From: Globodera rostochiensis
Taxonomy: Eukaryota > Nematoda > Chromadorea > Rhabditida > Heteroderidae
NCBI GenBank assembly: GCA_018350325.1
Contig: JAEVLN010000009.1
Location: 2,788,459-2,852,458 of the forward strand
Direction of reading: 5' to 3'
Length of the DNA stretch: 64,000 bases
In this document: in pieces, positions 10,946-23,481 of the stretch
How the letters are laid out: every line of letters begins with the position of its first letter
How positions within the stretch are numbered: the stretch's first letter is position 1
Position numbers and translations under genes: made by a program
Notes under the pieces: model-generated
Database searches by the model: none
What the model was told of the DNA's origin: nothing
The model's input: the letters and a program-made list of their open reading frames with translations, nothing else

Positions 10946-12777
10946 AGGGATGCGCTCTGTTCTGTTCTGATTTATCAGAATATTTTGGGTACCAGAATTC
11001 TGATTAAAAAGCCCTTTCATCTTTTTGCAGATTTTGCAATTTGCTAAAGAATTTTTGCGCTATTTTTAGGCAAATAAGCTTGGGGTATTATCAAATGCAT
11101 ATAGCAGCAAGATTTTAATCAACTTTTGATACGGAAGCGCATTTTCTGACTGCAAAAAGAAATAATTTAAAAAATTGCTTAAAAAATTTATTAGAGTTAT
11201 ATAATTTTGAAAAGTGGTGCAGGACTTTTGGGTCACCCTGTAATTTTGAATTTTTAGCATTTATTTTGAGATTTTTTAGAACCTATTTTCACCTATTTAC
11301 CTTTTATCCGATTTTCCTCACAATTATGCTCGTTGCTAAGATTTTTTGCAAATTTGTAATTTTTGTTGAATGTTAACATTCTGCTTATTAAAAATTTATT
11401 ATTTTAATAACAAGATTAACAGATGACTAATTCCCGTTTCATTCTTAGAAGTAAATGTCAGATTTTTTCCAGTTGAAGAAATATCGCGTCGACATAATGT
11501 TGAATTTTTGCATGAAATGTCGTTCGATGAAATGTCGGATTTGGCTTAGTCAACAAAATGTCGGATTTGGCTTAGTCGACGAAATGTCGGATTTGGCTTA
11601 GTCGACGAAATGTCGGATTTGGCTTAGTCAACAAAATGTCGGATTTGGCTTAGTCGACGAAATGTCGGATTTGGCTTAGTCGACGAAATGTCGGATTTGG
11701 CTTAGTCGACGAAATGTCGGATTTGGCTTAGTCGACGAAATGTCGGATTTGGCTTAGTCGACGAAATGTCGGATTGGCTTAGTCGAGGAAATGTCGCGTC
11801 GCCCAAATGTCATCCTGCCCCTACATCGGTGCCGCCCAACCTTTGAAAAATCGCTGCAAAAACAGCATTAAAAGTTTTCTCAGAAAGAACACACTAAAAC
11901 ACTCATTAAATATTATATAAATGAATGATCTGCATTTCAAACAAAAAAAAAAGGTGAGGACTCACCCGCTTCATCGGCCAAGAAAGCGGCTTTGGTTTGT
12001 GCACTGGGGGATTGCCAAATTCCTCCCTCGAGGGGAGGCCTCCTGCCTCCAGACCAACTCAGTCCGAGGACTGAACCGGCCCCGATGCGCTATTATCCCG
12101 GCGCATCCCTCCATCGACTTCCCTAACTTGTGATTAGGGCAGTCTTCCTCCACGGGTTTTTTGTTGTTTTGTGGTTGTTTGTTTGTGTTTGTTTGGGGGG
12201 TCCCCGGCCGTGCACAGCCGCCGCTTGGCCTCCGCCCGCGCCCGGAGGCGTTGTCAACCGCTGACAGAACCAAGTCCACACGCCCACCCACAACAAATTC
12301 CTTTTTATATGATGGATGCATTTGGTTGAACAATTTGTTGATGGGTTCCATTTGAGGAGAGAGAAATCACTCTTCCAATGTGTACTCTCTCGTTTTACAC
12401 TCCTTTCTTTCCCAACCTCTCAAATTTACATGCACTCCACTCACTGCCTCTCTCTCTAGAGCACAGAAAGCGCAACAAGATCATTAAAAACGACTTTTCA
12501 TCTTTTTGAACGTGCAAATTTTCTGGGCCTTTTCCAGTGAATTTTGAGTTTGATTTTTGGTAATAAAAAATGGGCTTTATTAAACTAAATAAATTTTCAA
12601 TTTTAGCATCTATTTTAAGAATTTTAGAACCTATTTAGCAGAGATCAAAAATTCTGTTCCGTAAATAAATGTTTCAAACATTTAAGTAACCAATGTCATT
12701 CAAAGTACATAAAACCGATTTTATTAGCATCTGCAAATCCGTTCCCTAGTTATTTATTCATAAACTCGCGAAAATCA
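10946..12777 (+). mobile_element. Repeat element copy A with internal minisatellite
   Basis: Roughly 1.8 kb with an inverted partner at about 31812-33480. Matching landmarks, in order: ACCAGAATTCTG, TTTTTAGGCAAATAAGCTTG, the ATGTCGGATTTGGC minisatellite, the GC-rich hairpin core at about 11960-12150, GAGAGAAATCACTCTTCCAA, and an end near CTAGTTATTTATTCATAAAC. The element has no intact transposase. The frame at 11971-12351 (-) is split in copy B. The structure (non-autonomous, internal tandem array) resembles Helitron-type or other non-autonomous DNA elements, but the class is unproven. Ends are approximate. Confidence 0.75.
11515..11800. repeat. 26-bp minisatellite inside repeat copy A
   Basis: About ten copies of a 26-bp unit containing GACGAAATGTCGGATTTGGC. 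The sister copy at 32790-32870 has only two or three degenerate units, so the array expanded or contracted after the element spread. CGAC..GTCG within each unit can pair. Confidence 0.92.
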
Positions 12778-13080
12778 TGTGAATGTATCAATCGATTCTA
12801 ATCACTGATCAGACAGTATTTGTTGGATCAAATAATCATGAAACTTTAATCCTTTGGATAAAATTTAATTCGATCTCCCCTTAAAAATAGGAGCAATTGA
12901 TTTGTTTCAATATTTTTTTATAATTCAAATTAAATATTGGAGTCTACAAATATAAATTGAGATGATTTACACCCGAAAAACAAATCGACCAAAAATAGGT
13001 AGTCTTTTTGCACAATTGAAGCTTTTTGATCATTACCTCTGATCATATTTAATGGCATCCATCAAATCTTCCGGAAACTT

Positions 13081-16000
13081 TTATTGTCGGCTGATCATTG
13101 ATTGGTGCTGGAGCTGAAAATACTGGATTGATCATTCATTTACAAGGATTTTAATAGTTAATTATTTAAATTAGTTTTCAAATAAATAATTTACCGCCAT
13201 CAGCTGTGCCAAATGGTGTGGCATTAGCATAGGGCCAGCAACTACGGCATTGTTCAGCCCCTGCTGGGTGCCAAAGCATTTGGCAAAGTCAAAGAAAGCC
13301 GGTGTCGGCAGTGGGAGTGCCATCGGCGACAGTTGCATCGGTGGCACATGTTTTTGCTGATTGTCCACAATCCGGTGCTGCTTTGAGTTTGGCATTTTGT
13401 CACTCATTTCGTACTGATCTGGCAAATAAAAAAACAACATTTTTAAACTAAACTTGAAATTGATTTTCTCGCCTACCAATTGGCCGTTCTCGATGATCAA
13501 CTTTGTCTAGCTTGGTCCGCTTTGTCGGCACTACCTAAACAAATATGGGTAAGTGTAATTTTTGAATAAAATTCAAAAAATTTTACGATTGGCGATGTGT
13601 CAGGCGATTTGATTGAAGCCGCTTCATCTCCGGACTCGTCGTCTTCGTCCGAATTTCCATCATTTTTTGGGCTTTCATCAGACGATGGCCTTGAGCTGGG
13701 GCAATTTTGGTTTGTGGTCAGCTGTTGCCAGGGTTCGGATCTTAAAATTTTTAAAAGGATTATCAGGAGGTGAAAAAAGCATTATTGATCACACAAAAAG
13801 CATCAATCAAATTTGACATTTCTTTATTAAAATCAGAAATTAAGTTAAATTTCGCTTCATTCGTTGTTTGAGTAAGTTCCTGTCATAAATTAGCATTTCA
13901 GAAAATTTTGCATTTTTGACTCAATTTGTTAATAGATTTGCGACCAAATTGGAAGGAATGCGATCTGTTTTCCCAAAAAACTTAATCGACATCAAAAATA
14001 GACAAAAAAATTTCATTTAAAGAAGGAAATTTTCGTTTGTTGGACATTTTTGAAGCTGTTAAATTAGGTAGAGTAGGACGGGATCGGCATTTTTGGTAAA
14101 ACCCCGGATTGACCGGGATCGGATTCGGACTAGCATGTTGAACCGGGATCTGGATTTCAACTTTTCAAAAACCGGGGCCGGGATCGGGATTACAAATTTT
14201 CGAATACCGGGTCGGGATTAAAAAAACCGGGATAATCCCGACCGATCCCGGCCGTCCCGATTCCGTCCAACTCTATTGTTAAATATACAATATTCAAATT
14301 TTACTGCATTTTTATTGAAACAATTTTGTCGAAAAAACATATTAATGTCCCATTTTTATGTAACATTATGCCCAAATATTCCAAAATTGTTTTTGAAAAT
14401 TTCATTCATTTTCTTAAAACCATAACAAAAAGATGCTAAAGCATCATAAATTCGAACCCTGGCTGTTGCTGTTGCACTTCCCGGTTCCTTTTGCGCAGTT
14501 TGGCACGACGATTCTTGAACCAAACCTTAAAATACAAAAAAAAATTTTGTCAAATAAAAATTCGTAAAAAAAACAATTTGTTTTTTTAATCAAAATTATT
14601 CCGCTTACTTCGACGCGTTCCTCGCGCAAATTGCACTTTTCCGCCAGCCGCTCCCGCACACTGACATCCGGATACTGCGTAACGCGGAATGACTCCTCCA
14701 GCATGATCAGCTGCTCCTCCGTGAAGATGGTGCGATGCCGACGCTTTCGTTTGCCACCACTCAGCGCTCCAAGCTGAACATATCATGAAAAATTAAAATT
14801 AATATTTTGGCGTTAGGTCAAAATGCCAACCAGGCCTAAAACGGTCAAAACGCCAACTGACTGGCTGGCACTTTGACCGTTTTGGTTGGCATTTTGACCG
14901 TTTTTGGTTTGAAGTTGATCATTTTTGGTTGTTTTTTCGTGTTTTTATTGGCATTTGACCGTTTTTGGTTGGCATTTTGACCGTTTTTGGTTGGAATTTT
15001 GACCGCTTTTGGTTGGCATTTGAGCGCTTTTGGTTGGGCACGGACCTCTGCCAAATTTTCTGCGAGTCCCGTGCCAGAAAATTTTTTGAAAACCCGGCAT
15101 TAGAATTCTCGTTTGCAATTTTTGTCTCCGAATGCCGTCGGCCACTCAAGCCATCCCGTTGATACTACAGTTCTTGCCTGATGATGTTGGATGGCAAAAT
15201 TGAACGCTGTTGACGGTGTGGACGGTGTTGTTGACGGGTTGGAATCGACGGAGGCGCCGGAAGCATTGAAAACTGTGCCACCACCAACGGAAGAGCAGGT
15301 GGAGGGCATAAGCAGCGGTGCCGAAGATGCGAGTGCCGTTGCTTGGCCTAAAAAATGACATTTTTATAATCAAAAATGCTATTGGCATACTTCTTAAAAT
15401 TTTTTTGGCATTTTATACCAAATAAAAGTTCTTCAAACACTAGTTTCGGCATTTATTGCACAGAAACATGCATTATTATTGCCAACACAAAAAAAGTTCC
15501 TTCCAACAAAAATTGACCTAAAGTTTCTTTTGAATTTTTGTGTTAAAAGCAGTTCTGGACCAACATTTCCGGCACTTTTTGTGCAAAAAAATGGCAAAAA
15601 TTGAGCTCATAAAGAGCACCTCCCGCTGAGGGCACACCGCCGCCTCATAATGCTCAAATATTTTTTTGCCCCCCCATTTTCCATCTCTTTTCTCTCTCTA
15701 TTTACTGTTCTCCACAACATCCTTCCGGCACTCCTCTCCCCACCCCACCCGTCGTCCCATTTTTGTCCCTTCATTTTACCGCCCAACTGAACCGGCGGAA
15801 TTTTTGTGACTCGACGATACCCCCTTTTTGGACGGGGGGGGGGGGGGTGGGGGAATGCGGCGACGCCGGGGGGGACGAGACGAGATGGGTTAGAAGATAA
15901 ATAGGTAATGTGCCAAAATGAGAGAGGCTAGAATAGTGTAAGTGATTGGTGTCTAAAATTGGCAGAGAACCGGGGTGGGGGGGGGGGAGAGTCTAATCAA

Positions 16001-17445
16001 CTACGTGCTAACAATCAGAGAGCGCGCGAAGGGTTGCACGAGCGAAATAGTGTGATGAAAGGAGCCCAATTTTGGGCACAGAACGAGTGTAATTGATCAA
16101 ACATTGTGCAAAAATGAGAGAGTCAGCAGAGTGTGTGAACATTGCATAAAACAGTGCATGCATAAATGCTATATTCTCGATAATCGGGCTTCCGGACAGT
16201 TCACCACCACCACTAATTCGATGCTCTCGCCCCCTTCACAAGTTTATCGCGGTGACCAATCACGCATCATTTGGAACGCTTGAATGGCTTCAATTCCCCC
16301 CCCCCCCCTCCCCCCCCCCACACCCCAAATCCGACGATTTGTATGATTTGGACATGGTCGAGTGGATTTGGAGACGTATATTTTTGGGGTAGGTGGGAGT
16401 GTGGGGATTGGGGCGGGAGCAGTTCATTCGAGATTCGAGAACGGGTAGGGGTCGCGCAATTGCTCGACAAAATGTTATTAAGCGATTAATTTTGGGTGAA
16501 GAGAAAGAAAGTCTTGAAAGTACAGTATTTGAAATTGATCGGGATTTTAAATGATTTTCAAGACTCGCGCGATTGCATTGTTTTAAAAGCAGGAGTCCTG
16601 AAAAATTTGCCCAATTCCGTCCTGTCCAAGCTCAAATTAAAAAAATGCCAAAATTTCATAGAAAAGTATCAAAAATACCGTAACCATTTTTCAATTCCGG
16701 TAAAACTTTATATACAATACCGTGTACATATACTCTTGTAATCCCCCAACCTCTAATAATCCCCCATCCTTTCGAGTAGGTTGAAAAATAATCCCCTCTA
16801 ATAATGCCCCAACCTCTAATAGGTTGAAAAATAATCCCTCATGGGGGATTATAAGAGTATATACGGTATATTATTTTCTGAATACCGTAATGGCGGCTGG
16901 GCACGGAAGCCGTCGTCGTTTTTGGACTGGAAAATGCGCTGCAGTTGGACGGCATTTGTTGTACAAGTCCATCTGCTGCTGCCGCCGCTGCTGCTGCTGC
17001 TTCTGCCATTGCTAAAGCCTGTTTTTGCATGTCTGACGCCATTTTTTGTGCTGCTGTTGTTGAGTTTTGTCCACTTTTTGACACATCATCCTTTGCACTT
17101 GTTCCCTGCTGCTGTTGGCTGCTGCTGGTGGTACTTGTACTGCTCGAACTTGACGACTGAGGTTTCAACTTAAATAAATGTAAATTTTTTTAAAATTCAA
17201 AAATTGTTTAACTTATTAATGCGAAAAACCAAAAACTATTTCAAAACTCAAATGTAATCCATTTTTTGTACTTTTGCAAAAAATTGTGGCGGCAATTGGT
17301 CCGCCATAAACATTGCCGGCCACACAGGGAAAGGAAACATTGGCACAGGAAGTGGTGGAGCTGTTGCAGAAACAACTGGAGATGAGCTCGGCTTGGAGAG
17401 CAGACTTTCGATCGAAAAATTAGATGACAGCGAGGAAATTTTCAT
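13081..17445 (-). CDS. Goosecoid-like paired-class homeobox gene
   Basis: Nine exons on the minus strand, all phases agreeing: 17445-17272, 17168-16886, 15347-15169, 14773-14609, 14525-14458, 13740-13587, 13534-13477, 13418-13195 and 13113-13081; about 445 aa. Residues 10-16 are FSIESLL, an eh1 (Groucho-binding) motif near the N terminus as in Goosecoid. Then come S-, Q- and A-rich stretches and a homeodomain at about 222-281, with [27 protein letters not shown] and VWFKNRRAK. Lysine at homeodomain position 50 and the [15 protein letters not shown] helix are Gsc hallmarks. The homeodomain is split by an intron between E and V of VEVWFK. A Ser/Asp/Glu-rich tail follows, as in vertebrate Gsc. 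Expected role: nuclear repressor in cell-fate or neural specification. C. elegans ceh-45 is the likely counterpart. Intron 2 is 1.5 kb; intron 5 carries a hAT-type MITE. The last exon encodes ten residues. Confidence 0.93.
14065..14276. mobile_element. hAT-type MITE in an intron of the goosecoid-like gene
   Basis: Ends are TAGAGTAGGACGGGATCGG on the left and, read inward from the right, TAGAGTTGGACGGAATCGG, so 17 of 19 terminal bases match. The interior is made of CCGGGATCGG repeats. TGTTAAAT occurs at 14057-14064 and again at 14277-14284, an 8-bp target duplication with a few extra bases at the left junction. Confidence 0.75.
15348..16885. other. Large intron 2 of the goosecoid-like gene
   Basis: About 1.5 kb. 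Contains a CT-rich strip (15660-15780), G and C runs (15830-15850, 15975-15990, 16295-16320), and a palindromic MITE-like segment at its upstream edge. No coding exon seen. It could hold regulatory sequence. Confidence 0.6.
16718..16870. mobile_element. Palindromic TACCGTA-ended MITE
   Basis: Left part ACCGTGTACATATACTCTTG..AATCCCCCA is mirrored by TGGGGGATTATAAGAGTATA..ACGGTA on the right. Internal units TAATCCCCCAACCTCTAA repeat. The same family is at about 44587-44705 and 56341-56543. It ends about 16 bp from the splice donor of goosecoid exon 2. Confidence 0.7.
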
Positions 17446-17509
17446 TTTAATAATTATCTTAAATAAAATTGTTTTTATTGCAAAATTTCTTGATAAAAAT
17501 TGGCATTTC

Positions 17510-17787
17510 AGAATGCCGGGATCAGGGCAGGAGTTAAGCAGAATTCGCAAAAATACAAAATTGCATTTTTTTTTAAATTGTAAATCGTCAAGATTTTTTT
17601 TAGACAATTTTCCAAACGAAATTTAAAAAAATTATAAAAAAAATTTCTCGAAGATGCGGTGGCCTCGGGTGTAGAACAAAAAAATTTGACTGCTGCTGAT
17701 TTTGATTGTACCCAAGCATTTGATCGTTTTCTAAGTGATTCTGAGTTGCTGGACCAACTCAAACATGATGAGAAATACAACAAATAA
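17510..17787 (+). CDS. Possible small or partial gene, unknown function
   Basis: After an acceptor-like TTTCAG at about 17509, a frame beginning ATGCCGGGATCAGG could join a second exon at about 17651-17787. The second exon reads VASGVEQKNLTAADF, DCTQAFDRFLSDSELL and DQLKHDEKYNK, then stop. Amino-acid composition of the second exon looks like real coding sequence. It is divergent to the goosecoid-like gene, starting only about 65 bp away. No family recognised; it may be the 3' end of a longer gene or a remnant. Confidence 0.35.
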
Positions 17788-18449
17788 AGTTTTGGCATTA
17801 AATTCAGATAATTAAGCGCTTAAAAAATAATTCCTGATTTTTGGGTTTTGCCGATGGTCACTCACCCTGGTCGGGATTTACCAAAAAAATTTTAGCCAAA
17901 AATAAAAAATTTTGAGGAAAATTCTCGCCGGATAATTTAGAGGCGGCAATGGGAGACGATTATTGAGGAGAGAGGTCCAGAGTCCACCATCCTGCTGCCG
18001 TCGCCCACAATTGTATAAATATCGGTGTCCCCAAAATTGCCGACAGAAAAATGGCACTGCGCCGCATTTTTAATTTTCGGCACATTTTTTTGTCCCCGGA
18101 GGGGATCAGTCAGCACAGAGAGTCTCAATATAATGCTGAAAGGTCGCTCGGGCGTGAGAAAATCGGTCTCTCTCGGGAGGGGCGTAGGGCGGGGGGGGGG
18201 GGGCTTCACCATATTTTAAAGCGATTCCATTTCCTCCTGAACTCGTTGGGGGGGGGGGCAGGTGTGCAGAGCAAAAGCAGGCTCCATTTGGGAGATATTT
18301 GGGAGATGGTGGGCAAATATTATCGTTGCAGCAGCCATCCCCCCCCCCCCCCCCCCCCCCATCCATTCCTTCTGGATGGGAAAGGGATGAATGGATAAAG
18401 AAGAAAATGGCATACTGTACCCCTACCCGGGGGGGGGGGGGGGGGGGGT

Positions 18450-18660
18450 CAAAAGCCCAAAAGTGCCAAAAAGGGTGCCAAAATTATTGTTTAAAAAAAT
18501 AAAATTGAACAAGCATTTACAGGCGGGCATACCCAAAATATTTGGCTTCAAAGGCCCAAAAGTGCTAAGAAATGTGCCAAAATTATTGTTTAAAAAAAAA
18601 ATTTTTTTTGAACAAGCATTTAGAGGCGGGCGTACCCAAAAAATTTGGCTTAAAGTGGCC
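18450..18660 (+). repeat. Two tandem copies of about 105 bp
   Basis: Both copies contain GTGCCAAAATTATTGTTTAA, GAACAAGCATTTA(C/G)AGGCGG and ACCCAAAATATTTGGCTT-like sequence. The array directly follows an 18-base G run. Confidence 0.8.
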
Positions 18661-21600
18661 AAAACAGTGCACATTTAAGGCAATCTGAATCAGAAGACTT
18701 CACCAAAAGTCGCCCACCTAAATCTGATGAGAAATTTTCAACAAAAATTGCTTAAAGGCAAATCTGTGGGGGGGGGGGAGGAGGGGGCCCACAATGTTTT
18801 CGCGACAAATGCAAATAAATTTCTCATGCAAATCCGTCCAAAGCACCTCAATTAATTCTGTGGGATAGTTAGTTAGAGTGAGGTGGTGCCTAACGGTTTA
18901 AGTGAAGCATTTGGCCCCCGGTGGTCACGCATACTTAGGCCCCGAGGGGTTGGTAGGGGGGCCAACTGCGTCCCGGCCAACTGCGTCCCAAAAATGTATG
19001 AGCAGCACCACATAACGCTTTGACCGATCATTAAAAGGTGAACCATTTCAAGTCATGTGAGCTCTTAATGAATGCTTTTACAAAAAAGTGATGCCCAAAA
19101 ATTAAAAAGAGTTTAAATTGCAAAATTTTTTTGAAACGCGGCAGACCATTTTATGGTACTGAAGAAGCACAAGATCTCTATTTGTTCTCGAAGCTTTTGA
19201 ATGGTATGAACAAAGTCAGGTTTGTCAGTGCTGAGAGGAGGATATGTGCAAAGAGAGGGCAGGGGGCGCAGTTGTTCCGCGAGATATTAAGCCCTGAAGC
19301 TTATTGCCCCCGAGGGGAGGGGGGAGGAAAGGCGCCTTCCCCCTCGAGGGGGGGATTTCTCCCATGGGCAATAAAGGCTTATTGGCCGGATTACCATTAC
19401 ATTATCACCGGACATATTGGCATTGGAGCGCCCCCCCCCCCCCAACAACACCCACCCACCTTCACAACACACATCGTTTAGTTGATTAGCGGCGCGCCGG
19501 AGGGGTGGGAAAATGGAATTATGAATATTTGTGCTAAGTCGATTCCCGAGGCAGGCATGGCACGGGAGACTTTTGCTGCTCTGGCTTTGGTCGGTGGGGT
19601 TCAAACACCCAACTGGACAAAGCTCTGATTGTGTTAAATGCCATAAAATTGGTGGCAAAACTCATTTGGCCACTTCGGCACGGCGGCCACCAAACGCAGA
19701 GCACGCACATACACATTATTATGCAATAATGAAATGAATTAATGCGACTTTTTAGGTTGGCAGAAATATTTTCACAAAATTGGATTATTTATAGCGCGAG
19801 AGCTAATGGCAAATACTATTTTAAATGTCAACAATTTTGAACAATGAGAGTGTATTTTGGGAATTTATAATTTCAAGTAATGCTAAAAAGTTGTATAACA
19901 TTTTTTTTGAAGGATAAAGCCGGGCTTGGCTCACCAAAAACTGGGCTATGACTTCAAAAACAAGACAAAGTAGTAATAAAAAGTTGTTTTCAATTTGTTT
20001 TGCGAGTGTGATGGAAAAATGTTGAAAATTTAAGAAAATCAAAAAAAAATGCCAGTTTTAATTACAAAAATTCCAAAAAATTCCCAAAAAAAGCAGGTAA
20101 TTCCAGGGTGAGAACAAACACTCACAATTCAGCAACATTTTAGCAAAAAAATAAATAAAATACCTGCGGTCACAAAAATAAGAAAAAATTTTATTTACAA
20201 AAATAAGAAAAAATTTTATATTACAAAAATTGGCCATTTTTTGATTTGTTCTAAAATTATATACATTTTTTTATTATTTAAAGTTGAAATCTGGGCTTAA
20301 TAAATAAACCGATTGGTGGAACTAAAATACACTGGAAGTGGTCGGTCCTCTCACTTTGCTAAGTAATAAGTGGAATTGTGGGGGCATTAAGTATTTATTA
20401 TCCTTGAGGAATTTTGATGAGATTGATGCACAAAAAGGTCGGGTTGGGATTGGCATTTAATAACTTTAAGTTTCCTCAGTTTCTCACATTTAAATTTGGA
20501 ATGTATGGCATCCGTCCAATAATCTCGTAAGGATCAGGCTTAACAAAAATTGGGATTTAAAACGGACGAAAACCAAAGGGATTTAAGCGGACGGGCACAA
20601 AGCTCTTTTGTGCCGTGCCCGAGGCAAAAAACCTAGCAAAACGCAGTGCCAAGATTTAAAACAGAAGATTTCTGGTAAATCAAATCATTTGCAAAAAAAA
20701 AGGGGGAAAAGTTTTGAAAAATTATGACGAAATCATTTTTCGTACGGTTACGGTAAAAGAGGCGGGCATAAAAAGAGAATGGTGAATGAAAGTTGAATGG
20801 GACGCACGCACGCACGCGCGCGCGCGCGCGCGCGAGAAGAGAGGGGGCGGAGCGCCTGGGGGGAGAGCATTAATCGCCGTAAATCGCATCAACCGCCCAC
20901 CAAAAATGCTGCTGCTGCTGCTCGCGCATCGTCAGCGCCATTCGCCCGCCGCCACTTTCTTGGGCGAATGAATGAGTGAGTTGAATGAATGGCTGCTGAT
21001 GACTGATTGGATTGAATTGGATTGGATGGGACCGCTGAGGCTTAGAGTGATCAGCAGCAGCCAACACAAAGTGATTGGAAATGCTGCGCACCGCTTAAAT
21101 CCCATCGGAAATCCAAATCCCTCCTCCTCCTCTGAAAATGAATGAGATGAATGGAGCGATTTGTGCCCCCCCCCCCCCTCGGGGGACGGACGGGGGGGGC
21201 AGCAGGGAGCGCCGCCGGTAATCCGCCTCACCGGACAGCACAGGCAGTGGCAGGCAGAGAGGGAGGATCAGCAGCCCCGAAGTGCTTGCTCAGAGTAAGT
21301 TTATTTGTTTAATTTGCCTTTTCGATGGGCTAAGAGGATGGACGGGGCGGGGCGGGGTGGCGTTGGGCTTGTTGGAATTGTGCTTTTGGCCCATCGTCCC
21401 CCCCCCCCGGGGATTGGCGCGTTTTCAAGGAGGGCGGACCCGGACGGCTGGACGGTTAAGGCCCGACAGATTCCGACTTCGTCAATTTTTGAAAAGCCGT
21501 TTTTTCAAAATTATTATTTTTCGAAAGTGTAAAATTTAATCCGCTCTGGATTTTTTGAGAAAAATTGCCAAAACAAAAAAAAATTTGGAATTTTAATTTT

Positions 21601-23009
21601 CAAATGCTTCAAGGGCAACTTTTTTAACAATTCTTACATTAAACAAAATGACTTATTACTACATCATGAAATTGTTGGGTCGAGACTGAATATTCCCTGG
21701 TCTGTTAGGTAGCAAGTCCAGGTGCCCCCCCCCCCCCCGAGGGGTGTCTTTGCTGTATTTGCCCATCAGCTTGTCCCACGAGGCAAGCATTTGCTGAAGT
21801 GGTAGGCGGATTCGCGCCTCCCGAAGTGTGATTATCCCCCGGGGGGGCCTATTGTTTGCTGTCGTTGTACTACACACACATTTTTGCCCTTAAGAGATTT
21901 AATGGACTTTGGAGCTCCTCCAACAAAAAAAAATAAAATAAATATCGCGTTGTTCCCAAGGATTTTGTTGTATAGAAAATGTTGCTAAAAGTTTTTTGTG
22001 TGTGTGTGGTGTGTGGGTTGTGCCTAATTAGGAAGGCATTATTGTATGGGATGCCAATCAATTTTTGGGAACAAAATTCGCTAAATAATTTCGAATTTTG
22101 GGTTTAATTGAACTAAAAAAAAATGTTTATAATGTTTTTTACCTTTTTTAATCAGCAGTAAAAGTTATGCCTGCTTGAATTTTGTTTTGTATTTGGGCCA
22201 CAGAAAATATGAAATTTTTTGTTTTTTAAATTTTGTCACATTACTTTTGCACCAATAAAAAGCGGTACAATTGGACATGGGGTTAAAGTCCAAGAAAAAT
22301 GTTACAAAAAAAAGTTAAAACTTTTTGTTTAATACGTCTTCTTTAGTTTGTTAAAGCGCGTTAAATAATCAAAAAAAAAATTGTTGCTTTACTTTTGCCT
22401 GCCACTGTAAATCATTTTAAATTTTGGGTTTAATCGAATTTGAATTTTGAGTTTAATCAAACAAAATAATTTTGAATTTTGGGAGTTTAATGTTAAGAAG
22501 GCATTCAATGCCAAAAATTCGCTAAATAATTTTGAATTTTAATTTGGCACAAAAAATTACTTAGTGTTTAGCCCCGAGAAAGAGTGAAAGCGAGTTAATG
22601 TTGGAGAGGGTGCCCAACTTGAAGGAGTCAAATCGCTTTTGAATATTGGCACGAAAACAATAGGCACTCACTCACTCAAGAGACAAGTTTCTGTAGACGA
22701 ACAACGAAAAGTCCGTCAGTCCATTCTTCATTCCCAAAAGTTTTGACCAAGTGGTGAATGTGGCATTTTGTTGTCGAGAATTTGATGGACATTGAAAAAC
22801 AAATGGTTGTTAAAATGTTCCAAATTTTCATTAAACAAAAATAACAAATTTTAAGAAAAGCAAAAAAAAAAATAGGTAAACAAATTTGTTGCCGTAATCA
22901 GTCAAAACGATCAAAAAATTAGGGTTAATCTTTGACGGAATTGAGCCGGAAAGAATGGGAAAAAAAGGGAGTGAGTGAGTACCCGACGAATGACCCTTTG
23001 CAGAGATTG

Positions 23010-23481
23010 AAAGGCATTTGGTGTGGGAAAAGGGCGTTTTGCCCCAATCAAACGCACTAATCTTTTAGTAGGATGAAGATGTAAATGCAAAAAAAGTCGC
23101 ATCTTTAAAAGGGAAGAATGAACATGTAAATGCTAAACAAATTGGTGTACTGCTCGAACTTGTTGTTAGGCATTTGTGTGGGAAAAGGGCGTTTTGCCCC
23201 AATCAAACGCACTAATCTTTTAGTAGGATGAAAATGTAAATGCAAAAAAAAGTCGCATCTTTAAAAGGGCTGTATGAACATGTAAATGCTAAACAAATTG
23301 GTGTACTGCTCGAACTTGTTGTTAGGCATTTGTGTGGGAAAAGGGCGTTTTGCCCCAATCAAACGCACTAATCTTTTAGTAGGATGAAGATGTAAATGCA
23401 AAAAAAAGTCGCATCTTTAAAAGGGCTGTATGAACATGTAAATGCTAAACAAATTGGTGTACTGCTCAAACTTGTTGTTAA
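23010..23481 (+). repeat. Three tandem copies of about 158 bp
   Basis: Near-identical units beginning AGGCATTTG(T/G)TGTGGGAAAA, containing CACTAATCTTTTAGTAGGAT and ending ACTGCTCGAACTTGTTGTTA. The very high identity suggests recent tandem amplification. Confidence 0.92.

Noticed and set aside
11515..11800. CRISPR-like array
   Set aside because: Units are head-to-tail with no unique spacers, in eukaryotic DNA.
11960..12010. Resemblance of CGCTTCATCGGCCAAGAA to the 5' end of U2 snRNA
   Set aside because: Similarity is limited to about ten bases, and the branch-site and Sm-site regions expected of U2 are not found.
11971..12351. 126-residue frame in repeat copy A
   Set aside because: The frame is broken in copies B and C, and the nucleotide stems rather than codons are conserved.
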